DNA from: RGIG3528 sp045629005
Lineage (GTDB): Bacteria > Bacillota > Clostridia > Lachnospirales > Lachnospiraceae
Assembly: GCA_045629005.1 (NCBI GenBank)
Contig: JAZQQJ010000063.1
Span: forward strand, 1-49,285
DNA: 49,285 nucleotides
Direction of reading: 5' to 3'
Shown: piece after piece, positions 25,351 to 34,150 of the stretch
Layout of the letters: each line of letters begins with the position of its first letter
Position numbering within the stretch: the stretch's first letter is position 1
Program-made: the position numbers and the translations under genes
Notes under the pieces: generated by a model
Database searches by the model: none
What the model was told of the DNA's origin: nothing
Seen by the model: only the letters and a program-made list of their open reading frames with translations

Positions 25351-26544
25351 ATGGAAAGACGTGTAGGTACTGTTTCCAGAGGCATCAGAGGTCCCATCAT
25401 CAGAGAAGGCGACAATCTGGTAGATATCACCACTTCAAGCGTTCTTGAAGCTGCAAAGAGCGAAGGTTTTGAGCTCCGCAACAGAGATGTTATTGCTCTT
25501 ACAGAGTCTATCGTTGCGCGTGCACAGGGCAACTACGCTACAGTAGATGCTATTGCAAAGGACGTTAGGGCAAAGCTTGGCGGCGGCACTGTGGGAGTTA
25601 TCTTCCCCATCCTTTCTCGTAACCGTTTTGCAATTGTTCTTAAGGGTATTGCAATGGGCTGCAAGAAGGTTGTTCTTATGCTCAGCTATCCCAGTGATGA
25701 AGTCGGCAATGCACTCATCACATATGACCAGCTTGATGAAGCAGGCGTTAACCCTTACTCCGACGTTCTCACTCTTGAGAAGTATCGTGAGCTTTTCGGC
25801 AATAACGTTCATGAGTTCACAGGCGTTGACTACGTTCAGTACTATTCAGACGTCATTAAGGAAGCAGGCGCAGAAGTTGAAGTTATCTTCGCCAACAACC
25901 CTCGTACAATCCTTAAATATACAGACTGCGTTCTTACATGTGATATTCACACAAGAAAGCGCACAAAGAGAATTCTCACCGCTTCAGGCGCAAAGGTAGT
26001 TTGCGGACTTGATGACATTCTCACAACATCCGTTGACGGAAGCGGTTACAATACACAGTATGGTCTTCTTGGTTCCAACAAGTCCACAGAAGACAAGATT
26101 AAGCTTTTCCCTAACGAGTGCAAGCAGCTTGTTCTCGACATCCAGTCCGAAATCCTTAAGCAGACCGGTAAGCATGTAGAAGTTATGGTTTACGGCGACG
26201 GTGCATTCAAGGATCCTCAGGGAAAGATTTGGGAGCTTGCAGATCCCGTTGTTTCACCTGCATTCACAGACGGGCTCATCGGTACTCCGAACGAGCTTAA
26301 GCTTAAGTACCTTGCAGATAATGCTTATGCTAATCTTTCCGGTGAAGCTCTTAAAGAAGCTATTTCAAAGAGCATTAAGGAAAAGGATGCAAACCTTAAG
26401 GGAAGTATGGCTTCACAGGGAACAACACCCCGTCAGCTTACAGACCTCATCGGTTCACTCTGCGACCTTACATCCGGTTCCGGAGATAAGGGTACACCTA
26501 TTATCCTTATTCAGGGTTACTTCGATAACTACACAATGGAATAA
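25351..26544 (+). CDS. CofE-like protein (coenzyme F420-0:L-glutamate ligase family)
   Basis: A 397-residue protein of the CofE/FbiB ligase family, which in archaea and actinobacteria adds glutamate to F420-0. Family-like stretches are VLEAAKSEGFELRNRDVIALTESIVARAQGN near the N-terminus, the GGGTVGVIFPILSRNRFAIVLKGIA block, and VMVYGDGAFKDPQGKIWELADPVVSPAFTDGL. GGAGGA at 25338-25343 selects ATG 25351. No other F420 genes are in the window, and Firmicutes of this kind are not known F420 producers, so the acceptor is probably another molecule. Codon use is strongly biased toward a few codons (AAG, AAC, TTC, CTT), as in the sugar-binding proteins here, suggesting high expression. It is flanked by terminators and so monocistronic. 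Confidence 0.8.
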   Translation: MERRVGTVSRGIRGPIIREGDNLVDITTSSVLEAAKSEGFELRNRDVIALTESIVARAQGNYATVDAIAKDVRAKLGGGTVGVIFPILSRNRFAIVLKGIAMGCKKVVLMLSYPSDEVGNALITYDQLDEAGVNPYSDVLTLEKYRELFGNNVHEFTGVDYVQYYSDVIKEAGAEVEVIFANNPRTILKYTDCVLTCDIHTRKRTKRILTASGAKVVCGLDDILTTSVDGSGYNTQYGLLGSNKSTEDKIKLFPNECKQLVLDIQSEILKQTGKHVEVMVYGDGAFKDPQGKIWELADPVVSPAFTDGLIGTPNELKLKYLADNAYANLSGEALKEAISKSIKEKDANLKGSMASQGTTPRQLTDLIGSLCDLTSGSGDKGTPIILIQGYFDNYTME

Positions 26545-26591
26545 TGTAATATTCGAATGGGCTGATAACTGCCCGATGAATGTGCTCACAA

Positions 26592-26624
26592 AAAAGCAAG
26601 CCGGATATCGACTTGCTTTTTTAT
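26592..26624. terminator. Bidirectional terminator between the CofE-like and MarR genes
   Basis: AAAAGCAAG (26592-26600) pairs with CTTGCTTTT (26612-26620) around an 11-nt loop, with a T-run on the right and an A-run on the left. It sits between two convergent genes and can end both. Confidence 0.8.
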
Positions 26625-26653
26625 ATTAACGCATGATGCGTATAGAACGCTGA

Positions 26654-27097
26654 TTATTTATCTTTCTTGGAGCCACGGTCCTCGGAAAGCCATTTTTCAG
26701 ATACTTCAAGGATGCGTCCGATGTACTCGAAAAATTTTTCTTTGTCTTCTTTTGAGAAGTCAGCCGTGAGCTCGTTAAGACGAGCGTTGTGACGATCGCG
26801 AAGCTTGTTGGCAAGCTCTGTACCGTGCTCGGTAATATTGAGAACGTTTCTGCGACGGTCCTGCGGATCCTCTTTGCGGGATACAATGCCCTTGTTTTCA
26901 AGTGAAAGCAGAGCTTTTGCAACAGTTGTCTTATCTAAAAGAAGGGCTCTTGCAACATTGTCCTGCGAGCAACCGGGATGAACATGAATGAAGGCACAGA
27001 TTTTAATCTCAGTGTCACTCATGCCGATGCCGCCTGAAGCTTTGTGAATGAAATCACGCTCACAAGTGTAAAGGATACTAAGTTTTAATAAATCCAT
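26654..27097 (-). CDS. MarR-family transcriptional regulator
   Basis: A 147-residue winged-helix MarR protein. The DNA-binding core is GCSQDNVARALLLDKTTVAKALLSLENKGIVSRKEDPQDRRRNVLNITEHG (about residues 41-92), with dimerisation helices on both sides. AGAGGT precedes the ATG. It is divergent from the YesN gene, with a 132-bp shared region carrying a candidate promoter and partly symmetric AT-rich sequence. It may control itself and/or the two-component genes; the ligand is unknown. Confidence 0.86.
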   Translation of the reverse strand: MDLLKLSILYTCERDFIHKASGGIGMSDTEIKICAFIHVHPGCSQDNVARALLLDKTTVAKALLSLENKGIVSRKEDPQDRRRNVLNITEHGTELANKLRDRHNARLNELTADFSKEDKEKFFEYIGRILEVSEKWLSEDRGSKKDK

Positions 27098-27125
27098 ATG
27101 TCATACCTCTAATTTTTCCCCTCTA

Positions 27126-27155
27126 TTGCATTATACAGAATTAGTGTATTATAAT
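27126..27155 (+). promoter_or_regulatory. Candidate promoter with MarR-type half sites, upstream of the YesN/YesM pair
   Basis: TTGCAT (27126-27131) and TATAAT (27150-27155) are 18 bp apart. Inside lie ATTATACA and TGTATTATAAT, imperfect inverted half sites that could bind the divergent MarR protein. This is inferred from pattern only. Confidence 0.45.
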
Positions 27156-27229
27156 CAATCAAAAATAAAAAAACGAATTATAAAAAGAAAAGAAGATATG
27201 TTAACTTTGTAGTTTCGTTGGGGTGTTTT

Positions 27230-28837
27230 ATGACAAAGGTTTTTCTTGTTGAAGATGAATATGTTGTGCGTGAGGGCATAAAAAAGAATGTTGCCTGGAC
27301 GGAAAACGGTTTTGAATTTTGCGGCGAGGCTTCCGATGGTGAGCTTGCACTTCCGATGATTGAAAAAGAAGTTCCGGACATTGTAATTACCGATATAAAG
27401 ATGCCTTTCATGGATGGGCTGGAGCTCAGCAGACTTATCCGTAATGAATTTCCTGAAATGGAAATAGTATTTCTTACCGGATATGCTGAGTTTGAATATG
27501 CGAAAGAGGCCATAAAGCTTGGTGTTGCGGAGTATCTTTCAAAGCCTGTCAGCGGTGACGAACTTCTGAAAGTCCTTAAAAACATCCAGAAACGTGTTGA
27601 AGAAAAACATCAGGAAAAAGAATTTAAGCTCCATTACCTTAAAGAGATGACGGAGAACATAGAAAAAGATAAAAATATGCTCTTTAAGGACCTTGTTTCA
27701 GGAGAAATGCATTCCGCAGAGCTTTTAATGCGTGCGAGAGAGCTTGGTATTGAACTTACTGCGCCCTGTTATACGGTTCTTCTTCTGAAATTGAAGAGCA
27801 AATATCATGAGCAGGAAGAATTTTCAAAGAGCGTTATTACGCGTTTTGATGAAATAGATGCACTTTGTGTCAACAATAACCCCATTGAATTTGACAGAAG
27901 CCCTGAAGGAAAGGCATATGTTTTCAAGGGCGATACAGAGGAAGAACTGAAGAAGTGTGTTGAAGAGTTTATTCATACCGTAAAGGGACATTTGGATGAA
28001 CATGCCCATATTCAGTACTTCGGAGGCATAGGAGAAACTGTTAACCGCCTCGGTGAGCTGTCAAAGAGCTTTGAAAGTGCGGGACGTGCATTTGCACTGC
28101 GATATCTTCTTGATGAAAATCTTATTCTTTCTTCAGAGGAAGTGAAGGAAGATGCTATTTTCAGGCGTGCTGAAAACAACGAAGGCGAGATTGTTATCCC
28201 TAAGCAGCTCGACAGAACAAAATTCCTTGAGTTCCTTAAACTCGGTGAAGCTGAAGATGCAAAGTTTTTTGTCGAAGAGTTTTTTGCGGGACTTGGCGAC
28301 AGTGCCATTAAATCAGCAATTATGCGTCAATACGTTGTGGTTGATGCGTTCCTTAAGGTGACCGACTTCCTTTCGTCCATAGGCTGCGAGGAAGAAAAGG
28401 TTGAGCAGGTAAACGAAAAGCCCGAAACACTTACGAGCGAGGAGGGTGCGAGAACGTACCTTATCCGTCTCATCGATACCGCTATCAATGCCCGTGAGCA
28501 GGTGAGCAAAAGCCGTTACGGTGAGCTTGTTAATGAAATTACCAAATACATAAACGATAATTATTCCGATGAAGAGCTGAATCTTAATATGGTCGCCCAA
28601 TATATGAATTTCTCGCCAAACCATCTCAGCATGATATTCACACGTGAAACAGGTCAGACATTCATCAAATATCTGACTGATTTACGAATGAAAAAAGCAA
28701 AGGAACTTCTTAAATGTACATCAAAGAGATCCAATGAAATATGCGAAGAAGTCGGCTATAAGGATCCGCATTATTTTTCCTATCTGTTTAAGAAAAATGT
28801 CGGGATGTCACCTACGGAGTACAGAGAAGGCAGATAA
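27230..28837 (+). CDS. YesN-type response regulator with AraC output domain (long form)
   Basis: A 535-residue response regulator. The receiver domain (about 1-125) has the acidic pair VEDE, phospho-acceptor Asp55 in IVITDIKMPFMDG, and KP in LSKPVSG. A roughly 290-residue middle region follows. The AraC helix-turn-helix pair is at about 430-535 (LNLNMVAQYMNFSPNHLSMIFTRETGQTF ... CEEVGYKDPHYFSYLFKK). This is the standard long YesN form that drives sugar-uptake operons. GGGGTG at 27220-27225 selects ATG 27230 rather than TTG 27218. The kinase gene starts on the last base of its stop codon (TAATG). Its target is probably the CUT2 transporter operon just downstream. Confidence 0.9.
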   Translation: MTKVFLVEDEYVVREGIKKNVAWTENGFEFCGEASDGELALPMIEKEVPDIVITDIKMPFMDGLELSRLIRNEFPEMEIVFLTGYAEFEYAKEAIKLGVAEYLSKPVSGDELLKVLKNIQKRVEEKHQEKEFKLHYLKEMTENIEKDKNMLFKDLVSGEMHSAELLMRARELGIELTAPCYTVLLLKLKSKYHEQEEFSKSVITRFDEIDALCVNNNPIEFDRSPEGKAYVFKGDTEEELKKCVEEFIHTVKGHLDEHAHIQYFGGIGETVNRLGELSKSFESAGRAFALRYLLDENLILSSEEVKEDAIFRRAENNEGEIVIPKQLDRTKFLEFLKLGEAEDAKFFVEEFFAGLGDSAIKSAIMRQYVVVDAFLKVTDFLSSIGCEEEKVEQVNEKPETLTSEEGARTYLIRLIDTAINAREQVSKSRYGELVNEITKYINDNYSDEELNLNMVAQYMNFSPNHLSMIFTRETGQTFIKYLTDLRMKKAKELLKCTSKRSNEICEEVGYKDPHYFSYLFKKNVGMSPTEYREGR

Positions 28838-30306
28838 TGAAGCTTCAGGGGATAAAAAAGAGAATAAAGTCTGCATTCACGGGAAGAAGTCTGGCTAACC
28901 GTATACGTTATTCGTATATTCTTCTTGCCGTGCCTTTTGTTATCCTCATCATTTACTGTATCCGAAATCTCTGGTCCATAAACCAGCGATATGATGATAT
29001 GATTTCCTCAACCCTTATGGCTACGGAGTTCGGTCTGGATTTTAAAGAAAACTTTGACTATGAGACATATCTTCTTATTGCCGGGGACACACCGCTTCAT
29101 GAATCGCGGCTGCATGACAGGCTTTCCGAAGCCCGCGCCATTGTAGGAAGAATTGCTGAGGTTACGGATTTTGAAGAAAATAAGGCAAGACTGACTTACG
29201 TTAACAAATATCTGATAAACCTTGACACCTATACATCCAGAATTGAAGAAAATCTTCTTGAAGGAGACAAATACGAAGAGTGTCTTGAAATCTGGGAAAA
29301 CGACGTTCAGATTGTAACGCAGATGGTAAGCGATACAATGTCGGAGTTCATATATTACGAAGTGCGTGACATTCAGAAGTCTAAGACGGAGTATGAAAAG
29401 ATATACAAAAATATGCTTAATTCTTCATTTATCGGTTTTGGCGTAGCGCTTATCCTTATTCTTGTGCTTTCATACACAATCCCAAGAGGACTTACGAGGC
29501 CGATTACCGAGATTACCCTCGTTACCGATGAGGTGGCGAACGGTAATCTGAGCGTTCATGCGAATGAATACAAGGGCAGTGAGGCAAAGATACTTGCAGA
29601 TTCTATCAATGTCATGATTGACCGTATCAATGAGCTGCTTGTGCAGATTAAACAGGAACAGCTCTCGTTAAGAAAAGCGGAGTTCGAACTTCTGCAGGCT
29701 CAAATCAACCCTCACTTCCTTTACAACACCCTGGATGCCATTGTATGGCTCGCAGAGTCCGATGACAGCAAAAAAGTAGTGGAAATGGTTGAAAATCTGT
29801 CTTCCTTCTTCAGAACATCACTGAATCAGGGAAAAGAAATAGTATCCATTCGTGATGAGGTTGAACATATCAGAAGCTACCTTGGCATACAGAAAGTCAG
29901 ATATCAGGACATCCTGAATTACGAAATCGAAGTTGATGACAATATTCTCGATATGGACATACCGAAGCTGTCACTTCAGCCGTTCGTTGAAAATGCTCTG
30001 TATCACGGTATTAAGGAAAAACGCGGAGGCGGTAAAATCTGCGTCACGGGACATCTTGACAATAATCGCATTTTGCTGGAAATTACCGATGACGGTGCAG
30101 GCATGACCGAAGAAAGACTTATCCGGGTGCGCAGGGAACTTGAAGAGCAGACTGCCGAAGAACGTTCGATTTACGGCATGTATAATGTTAACCAGCGTAT
30201 AAAACTTAATTACGGCAAGGATTATGGCGTTGTGATTGAGTCAACACTTGGAAAAGGAACAAAAGCCGGAATTATTCTTCCGTTTCTTGTTAAAAACGAA
30301 GGGTAA
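28837..30306 (+). CDS. YesM-type sensor histidine kinase
   Basis: A 489-residue membrane kinase. TM1 is about residues 24-46 (YSYILLAVPFVILIIYCI) and TM2 about 194-215, enclosing a roughly 150-residue outer, mainly helical sensor domain with no clear Cache signature. HAMP follows (about 215-268). The His_kinase block QINPHFLYNTLDAI has phospho-acceptor His293, and the ATPase domain shows FVENALYHGI and DDGAGM. It pairs with the preceding YesN regulator by 1-nt overlap. By position the signal is a sugar handled by the adjacent CUT2 transporter; a binding protein may present the ligand. No separate ribosome site is needed given the coupling. Confidence 0.9.
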   Translation: MKLQGIKKRIKSAFTGRSLANRIRYSYILLAVPFVILIIYCIRNLWSINQRYDDMISSTLMATEFGLDFKENFDYETYLLIAGDTPLHESRLHDRLSEARAIVGRIAEVTDFEENKARLTYVNKYLINLDTYTSRIEENLLEGDKYEECLEIWENDVQIVTQMVSDTMSEFIYYEVRDIQKSKTEYEKIYKNMLNSSFIGFGVALILILVLSYTIPRGLTRPITEITLVTDEVANGNLSVHANEYKGSEAKILADSINVMIDRINELLVQIKQEQLSLRKAEFELLQAQINPHFLYNTLDAIVWLAESDDSKKVVEMVENLSSFFRTSLNQGKEIVSIRDEVEHIRSYLGIQKVRYQDILNYEIEVDDNILDMDIPKLSLQPFVENALYHGIKEKRGGGKICVTGHLDNNRILLEITDDGAGMTEERLIRVRRELEEQTAEERSIYGMYNVNQRIKLNYGKDYGVVIESTLGKGTKAGIILPFLVKNEG

Positions 30307-30317
30307 TAATAAAAAAA

Positions 30318-30375
30318 TCAAACAGAATAATTGAAAATTCAAACAGGGCTTAAAAATTAATAAAAAATCGAACAA
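30318..30375 (+). promoter_or_regulatory. 21-bp-spaced direct repeats, candidate YesN binding sites
   Basis: TCAAACAG occurs at 30318-30325 and again at 30339-30346, exactly 21 bp apart, on the same face of the helix. A related TCGAACAA is at 30368-30375. They lie in the 193-bp AT-rich region before the CUT2 binding-protein gene. AraC-type regulators bind such direct repeats upstream of weak promoters. Confidence 0.5.
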
Positions 30376-30499
30376 TAATTTGAGAATTGTGCATTCATAA
30401 ATTCCCTCCCCGGACGTACACTTTTTGCAGAAGTCAAAGACTTCGGAAAAAGAGAGACTCGCATAGTGCGTAGTCAGACGTTTAGAGGAGGGTTTTTAC

Positions 30500-31459
30500 A
30501 TGAAGAAATTTTTAGCATTACTTCTTGTTGCAGCTATGGCAGTTCTTTGCCTTGCAGGCTGTGGCAAAAAAGACAACGGATTAATCAAAGTCGGCATCAT
30601 CAACAACGACCCCAATGAATCCGGTTATCGTACAGCAAACGATGCAGACCTCAAGAAGATGTTCTGCGAAGCTAACGGCTATGAAGCAACATTCAACTAC
30701 AGCTTAAAGAACGATGAGCAGATTACATTCGCTAAGAACCTCATCAATGCAGGCGTTGATTATCTTCTTCTTTCAGCAGCTGATACAGCCGGCTGGGATT
30801 CCGTACTTAAGGATGCTCAGAAGGCAGGCATTAAGGTTATCCTTTTCGACCGTACAATCGATGCAGATCCCAGCCTCTATGAAGCTTCTATCGTTTCCGA
30901 TATGGCTAAAGAAGGCGAAACAGCAGTTGCATGGCTTAAGAGCCAGAATCTTTCCGAGTACAACATCATCCACATTCAGGGTGCTATGGGCTCAGCAGCT
31001 CAGAAGGGCCGCTCAGGCGCTCTTGAAGATGCAGTAGCAGCTAACGGAAACTGGAACCTTGTTGCTCAGCAGACAGCTACATGGTCAGCTGATACAGCTC
31101 AGCAGATTGTTCAGTCCGTTATCGACAGCGGCAAGTCTTTCAACGTAATCTACGCTGAGAACGACGATATGGCTAAGGGTGCTGTAGTAGCTCTTGATAA
31201 GGCTAACATCTCTCACGGCGTTGGCAAGGACGTTATCGTTATGGGTTACGACTGCAATAAGTGGGCACTTGAAGAGCTCCTTAAGGGCAACTGGAACTAT
31301 GATGGACAGTGCAATCCTTTCCAGGCTTCTTACATTGATGACATCATCAAGAAACTCGAAAAGGGTGAAACAATTGCCACAAAGACAATCATCATGGATG
31401 AGAAGGGCTTTGATGCAAGCACAATTACACAGGATGACGTTAACAACTACGGTATCTGA
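30500..31459 (+). CDS. Sugar ABC transporter substrate-binding lipoprotein (CUT2, YtfQ-like)
   Basis: A 319-residue binding protein. The signal peptide ends in the lipobox LAGC with Cys21, so it is membrane-anchored. The mature part has the periplasmic-binding-protein fold of the ribose/galactofuranose class: LIKVGIINNDPNESGYRTAN, GVDYLLLSAADTAGWDSVLKDAQKAGIKVILFDR, IHIQGAMGSAAQKGRSGALEDA and NVIYAENDDMAKGAV. It most resembles YtfQ-like proteins that bind pentoses or galactofuranose; arabinose is plausible given the GH51 gene downstream. GAGGAGGG at about 30486-30493 sets the start. Codon bias indicates high expression, and a hairpin after the gene would favour it over the ATPase. Confidence 0.9.
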   Translation: MKKFLALLLVAAMAVLCLAGCGKKDNGLIKVGIINNDPNESGYRTANDADLKKMFCEANGYEATFNYSLKNDEQITFAKNLINAGVDYLLLSAADTAGWDSVLKDAQKAGIKVILFDRTIDADPSLYEASIVSDMAKEGETAVAWLKSQNLSEYNIIHIQGAMGSAAQKGRSGALEDAVAANGNWNLVAQQTATWSADTAQQIVQSVIDSGKSFNVIYAENDDMAKGAVVALDKANISHGVGKDVIVMGYDCNKWALEELLKGNWNYDGQCNPFQASYIDDIIKKLEKGETIATKTIIMDEKGFDASTITQDDVNNYGI

Positions 31460-31474
31460 TGTAAGTTAATTAAC

Positions 31475-31517
31475 ATGGGCGTGAGCTGCTAAAGCCCACG
31501 CCCATATTTCTCTTTTT
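31475..31517 (+). terminator. Partial terminator/mRNA-stabilising hairpin after the CUT2 binding-protein gene
   Basis: ATGGGCGTG (31475-31483) pairs with CACGCCCAT (31497-31505), followed by ATTTCTCTTTTTT. It lies between the binding protein and the ATPase of one transporter, so it probably gives graded expression, not full stop. Confidence 0.7.
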
Positions 31518-31548
31518 TGGTTAAACACAAACGTGGATGGGATGAGAT

Positions 31549-33057
31549 ATGGGAGAAAAAGTTATTTTAAAAATGCGTAATATCGTTAAGACCTTTCCCG
31601 GCGTTAAGGCACTTCAGAACGTGGATTTCACACTTCATGAAGGGGAGATTCATGCACTTATGGGTGAGAACGGAGCCGGTAAATCCACGCTCATTAAGGT
31701 CCTGACGGGAGTTTACGCAAAAGACGGCGGTAAAATTTATCTTGGCGATATGGAAAAGGAAGTACAAATTCATTCGCCCGAAAGTGCGCAGAAAATAGGT
31801 ATAAGCACGGTTTACCAGGAAATCACGCTTTGCCCGAATCTTTCTGTTGCTGAAAATCTTTTCATAGCCAGAGACGGTAAGAAATGGAAAGATTGGAAAG
31901 AAATGAATAAGAAGGCAGAAGTACTTCTTAATTCTCTTGACATTCCTGTTAAGCCTACAGACCAGCTCGCCAACTGTTCAATAGCTATTCAGCAGATGGT
32001 TGCGATTGCACGTGCTGTGGATATGGAGTGTAAGGTCCTTATTCTTGATGAGCCCACATCCTCTCTGGATGAAACAGAGGTTGAGAGACTGTTTGGACTT
32101 ATGAGAGACCTGAAACAAAGAGGCGTAGGCATTATTTTTGTTACGCACTTCCTTGACCAGGTTTATAAGGTTTGTGACAAGATTACCGTTCTTCGTGACG
32201 GCCAGCTTGTCGGTGAATATGAAATTAAAGATCTTCCGAGAGTACAGCTTGTTTCGAAGATGCTTGGTAAGGATATGGATGACCTTTCCGATATCAAGAG
32301 CGAAGCGAAAGCGTATGAGGGAGAGAATTCAGATAAAGCGGTATTTGAGGCTGAAGGGCTTCAGAGTAATGCCGGAATCAAGCCCTTTGACTTTAATATT
32401 AAAAAGGGAGAGGTCAACGGCTTTACAGGGCTTCTCGGTTCCGGAAGAAGCGAATGCGTTCGTGCCATCTTTGGTGCGGATAAGGTAATTAACGGAAGCG
32501 TTTCCAAAAACGGTAAGACTGTTAAGATTACAAAGCCTCTGGATGCAATGAAGCAGGGCATAGGATATCTTCCTGAGGACAGAAAGAACGACGGCATCAT
32601 TGGTGATCTTTCCGTACGTGAAAACATTATACTTGCTCTTCAGGTTTTAAATGGTTTCTTTAAGCCCTTTTCAAAATCGGAGGCACAGGCCTTTGCTGAA
32701 GAATACATTAAGGCACTCAGTATTAAAACTGCCTCGGCGGATACTCCGGTCAAGTCTCTTTCCGGCGGTAACCAGCAGAAGGTTATTCTTGCCAGATGGC
32801 TTCTTACGCATCCGGAATACCTTATCCTCGACGAACCTACGAGAGGCATTGATGTCGGTACCAAGGTTGATATACAGAAGCTTGTTCTTAAGCTTGCTTC
32901 GGAAGGCATGAGCGTTACATTCATTTCATCGGAGATTGATGAAATGGTCAGAACCTGCAGCAGACTCATTGTTATGCGTGACCGTGAAAAAGTCGGGGAA
33001 CTGGACGGCGCAGATATTACGCAGAGCAAGATTATGAGCACAATTGCAGGAGATTAA
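31549..33057 (+). CDS. Sugar ABC transporter ATPase with two nucleotide-binding domains (CUT2)
   Basis: A 502-residue fused double ATPase of the MglA/RbsA/YtfR class. The first domain has Walker A GENGAGKST (near residue 40), the atypical signature region NCSIAIQQMVAIAR, and Walker B VLILDEPTSSLD. The second has the family's degenerate Walker A (GLLGSGRSE), the signature SGGNQQK and LILDEPTRGID. It energises uptake of a pentose or hexose with the two permeases that follow. The next gene starts 13 nt after its stop. The ribosome site is modest (GATGAGAT). It acts at the inner face of the membrane. Confidence 0.92.
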   Translation: MGEKVILKMRNIVKTFPGVKALQNVDFTLHEGEIHALMGENGAGKSTLIKVLTGVYAKDGGKIYLGDMEKEVQIHSPESAQKIGISTVYQEITLCPNLSVAENLFIARDGKKWKDWKEMNKKAEVLLNSLDIPVKPTDQLANCSIAIQQMVAIARAVDMECKVLILDEPTSSLDETEVERLFGLMRDLKQRGVGIIFVTHFLDQVYKVCDKITVLRDGQLVGEYEIKDLPRVQLVSKMLGKDMDDLSDIKSEAKAYEGENSDKAVFEAEGLQSNAGIKPFDFNIKKGEVNGFTGLLGSGRSECVRAIFGADKVINGSVSKNGKTVKITKPLDAMKQGIGYLPEDRKNDGIIGDLSVRENIILALQVLNGFFKPFSKSEAQAFAEEYIKALSIKTASADTPVKSLSGGNQQKVILARWLLTHPEYLILDEPTRGIDVGTKVDIQKLVLKLASEGMSVTFISSEIDEMVRTCSRLIVMRDREKVGELDGADITQSKIMSTIAGD

Positions 33058-33070
33058 GGAGGGGAAAGCC

Positions 33071-34150
33071 ATGAATAAAGTTAAAAAGTTTTTTGCAAGT
33101 CTGGCCGGTAATCAGATGATTATTCCCCTTGCCGCTTTGCTCATACTTGTTGTCTTCAATCTTATTAAGGACCCCTCTTTCTTTAGGATTACGTTGTCTG
33201 TTAACTCTGATAACAATCCTGTCCTTAACGGTTACCTTATCACAATTCTTGATTTCGGTTCGGAACTCGCCATTCTTTCATTGGGCATGACTCTTGTTAC
33301 TGCTGCATCAGGCGGACAGGACATTTCCGTCGGAGCTACAATAGCGATAGCCGGAAGTATTATTCTCCGCATTCTCTGCGGTGCAGATGCACGTGCAGAT
33401 GTTATGGAGGCACCGGTTCTCCTTGCATTTCTTGTTGCAGTGCTGGCGTCCATGGCGTTTGGAGCCTTTAATGGTGTTCTGGTCTCGTATTTCAAGATTC
33501 AGCCTATGGTAGCAACGCTCATTCTGTTTACTGCAGGCCGTTCTATTGCTGCTTGGATTAATGAGAACAGAATTCCGGTACTTAACGACAAAGATTTCCT
33601 TATATACGGTTTGTATATTCCCGGAATTCCCATTCCGACGCCGATTTTCATTACGCTTGCATGTATGATTGTTATGGCTCTTCTACTGAAGTTCTCTAAC
33701 CTCGGTCTTTACTGCCAGGCAGTCGGAATTAATGAAAATACGTCCAGACTTAACGGAATCAATCCGAAGTTCATAAAGTTCTTAACATTTGTAATTCTTG
33801 GTGTTTGTGTTGCCGTGTGCGGACTTATAAAGGCTTCACGTACGACAAACCTGAACTATTCAACGTGTGCCAAGGATATCGAAATGGACGCCATTCTTGC
33901 GGTTGCACTTGGCGGAAATGCACTCGGCGGAGGTAAGTTCAATATGAAGGCCTCAGTCCTTGGTGCATATGTTATCCAGTTCCTGATGACGACACTCTAC
34001 AAGATGGAAGTAAGGTCCGACTCGCTGTCGGCATACAAGGCTGTTGTAGTAATAATTCTTGTTATCCTTTCGGCACCGGTTGTCAGAGAAAAGCTTTCTA
34101 AGATTTTCAAAAAGAAGGCTGTTAATGCCGGAAAGGAGATGGCAGCATGA
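33071..34150 (+). CDS. Sugar ABC transporter permease (CUT2, YtfT-like)
   Basis: A 359-residue polytopic permease of the branched-chain/ribose type (BPD_transp_2). Typical segments are ILSLGMTLVTAASGGQDISVGATIAIAGSI near the N-terminus, FNGVLVSYFKIQPMVATLILFTAGRSIAAW in the middle, and AVALGGNALGGGKFNMKASVLGAYVIQFLMTTL near the end. AAGGAGG at 33056-33062 sets ATG 33071; a TTG at 33044 lies before that site and is rejected. The stop overlaps the next permease by 4 nt. It forms the heterodimeric channel with that protein. Confidence 0.9.
   Translation: MNKVKKFFASLAGNQMIIPLAALLILVVFNLIKDPSFFRITLSVNSDNNPVLNGYLITILDFGSELAILSLGMTLVTAASGGQDISVGATIAIAGSIILRILCGADARADVMEAPVLLAFLVAVLASMAFGAFNGVLVSYFKIQPMVATLILFTAGRSIAAWINENRIPVLNDKDFLIYGLYIPGIPIPTPIFITLACMIVMALLLKFSNLGLYCQAVGINENTSRLNGINPKFIKFLTFVILGVCVAVCGLIKASRTTNLNYSTCAKDIEMDAILAVALGGNALGGGKFNMKASVLGAYVIQFLMTTLYKMEVRSDSLSAYKAVVVIILVILSAPVVREKLSKIFKKKAVNAGKEMAA

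Noticed and set aside
25351..26544. Evidence of an F420 biosynthesis pathway
   Set aside because: Only a CofE-type homologue is present; no CofC, CofD or FbiC-like gene is in the window.
26654..26922. Other minus-strand frame overlapping the MarR gene
   Set aside because: It is a shadow of the MarR frame, has no ribosome site and no family features.
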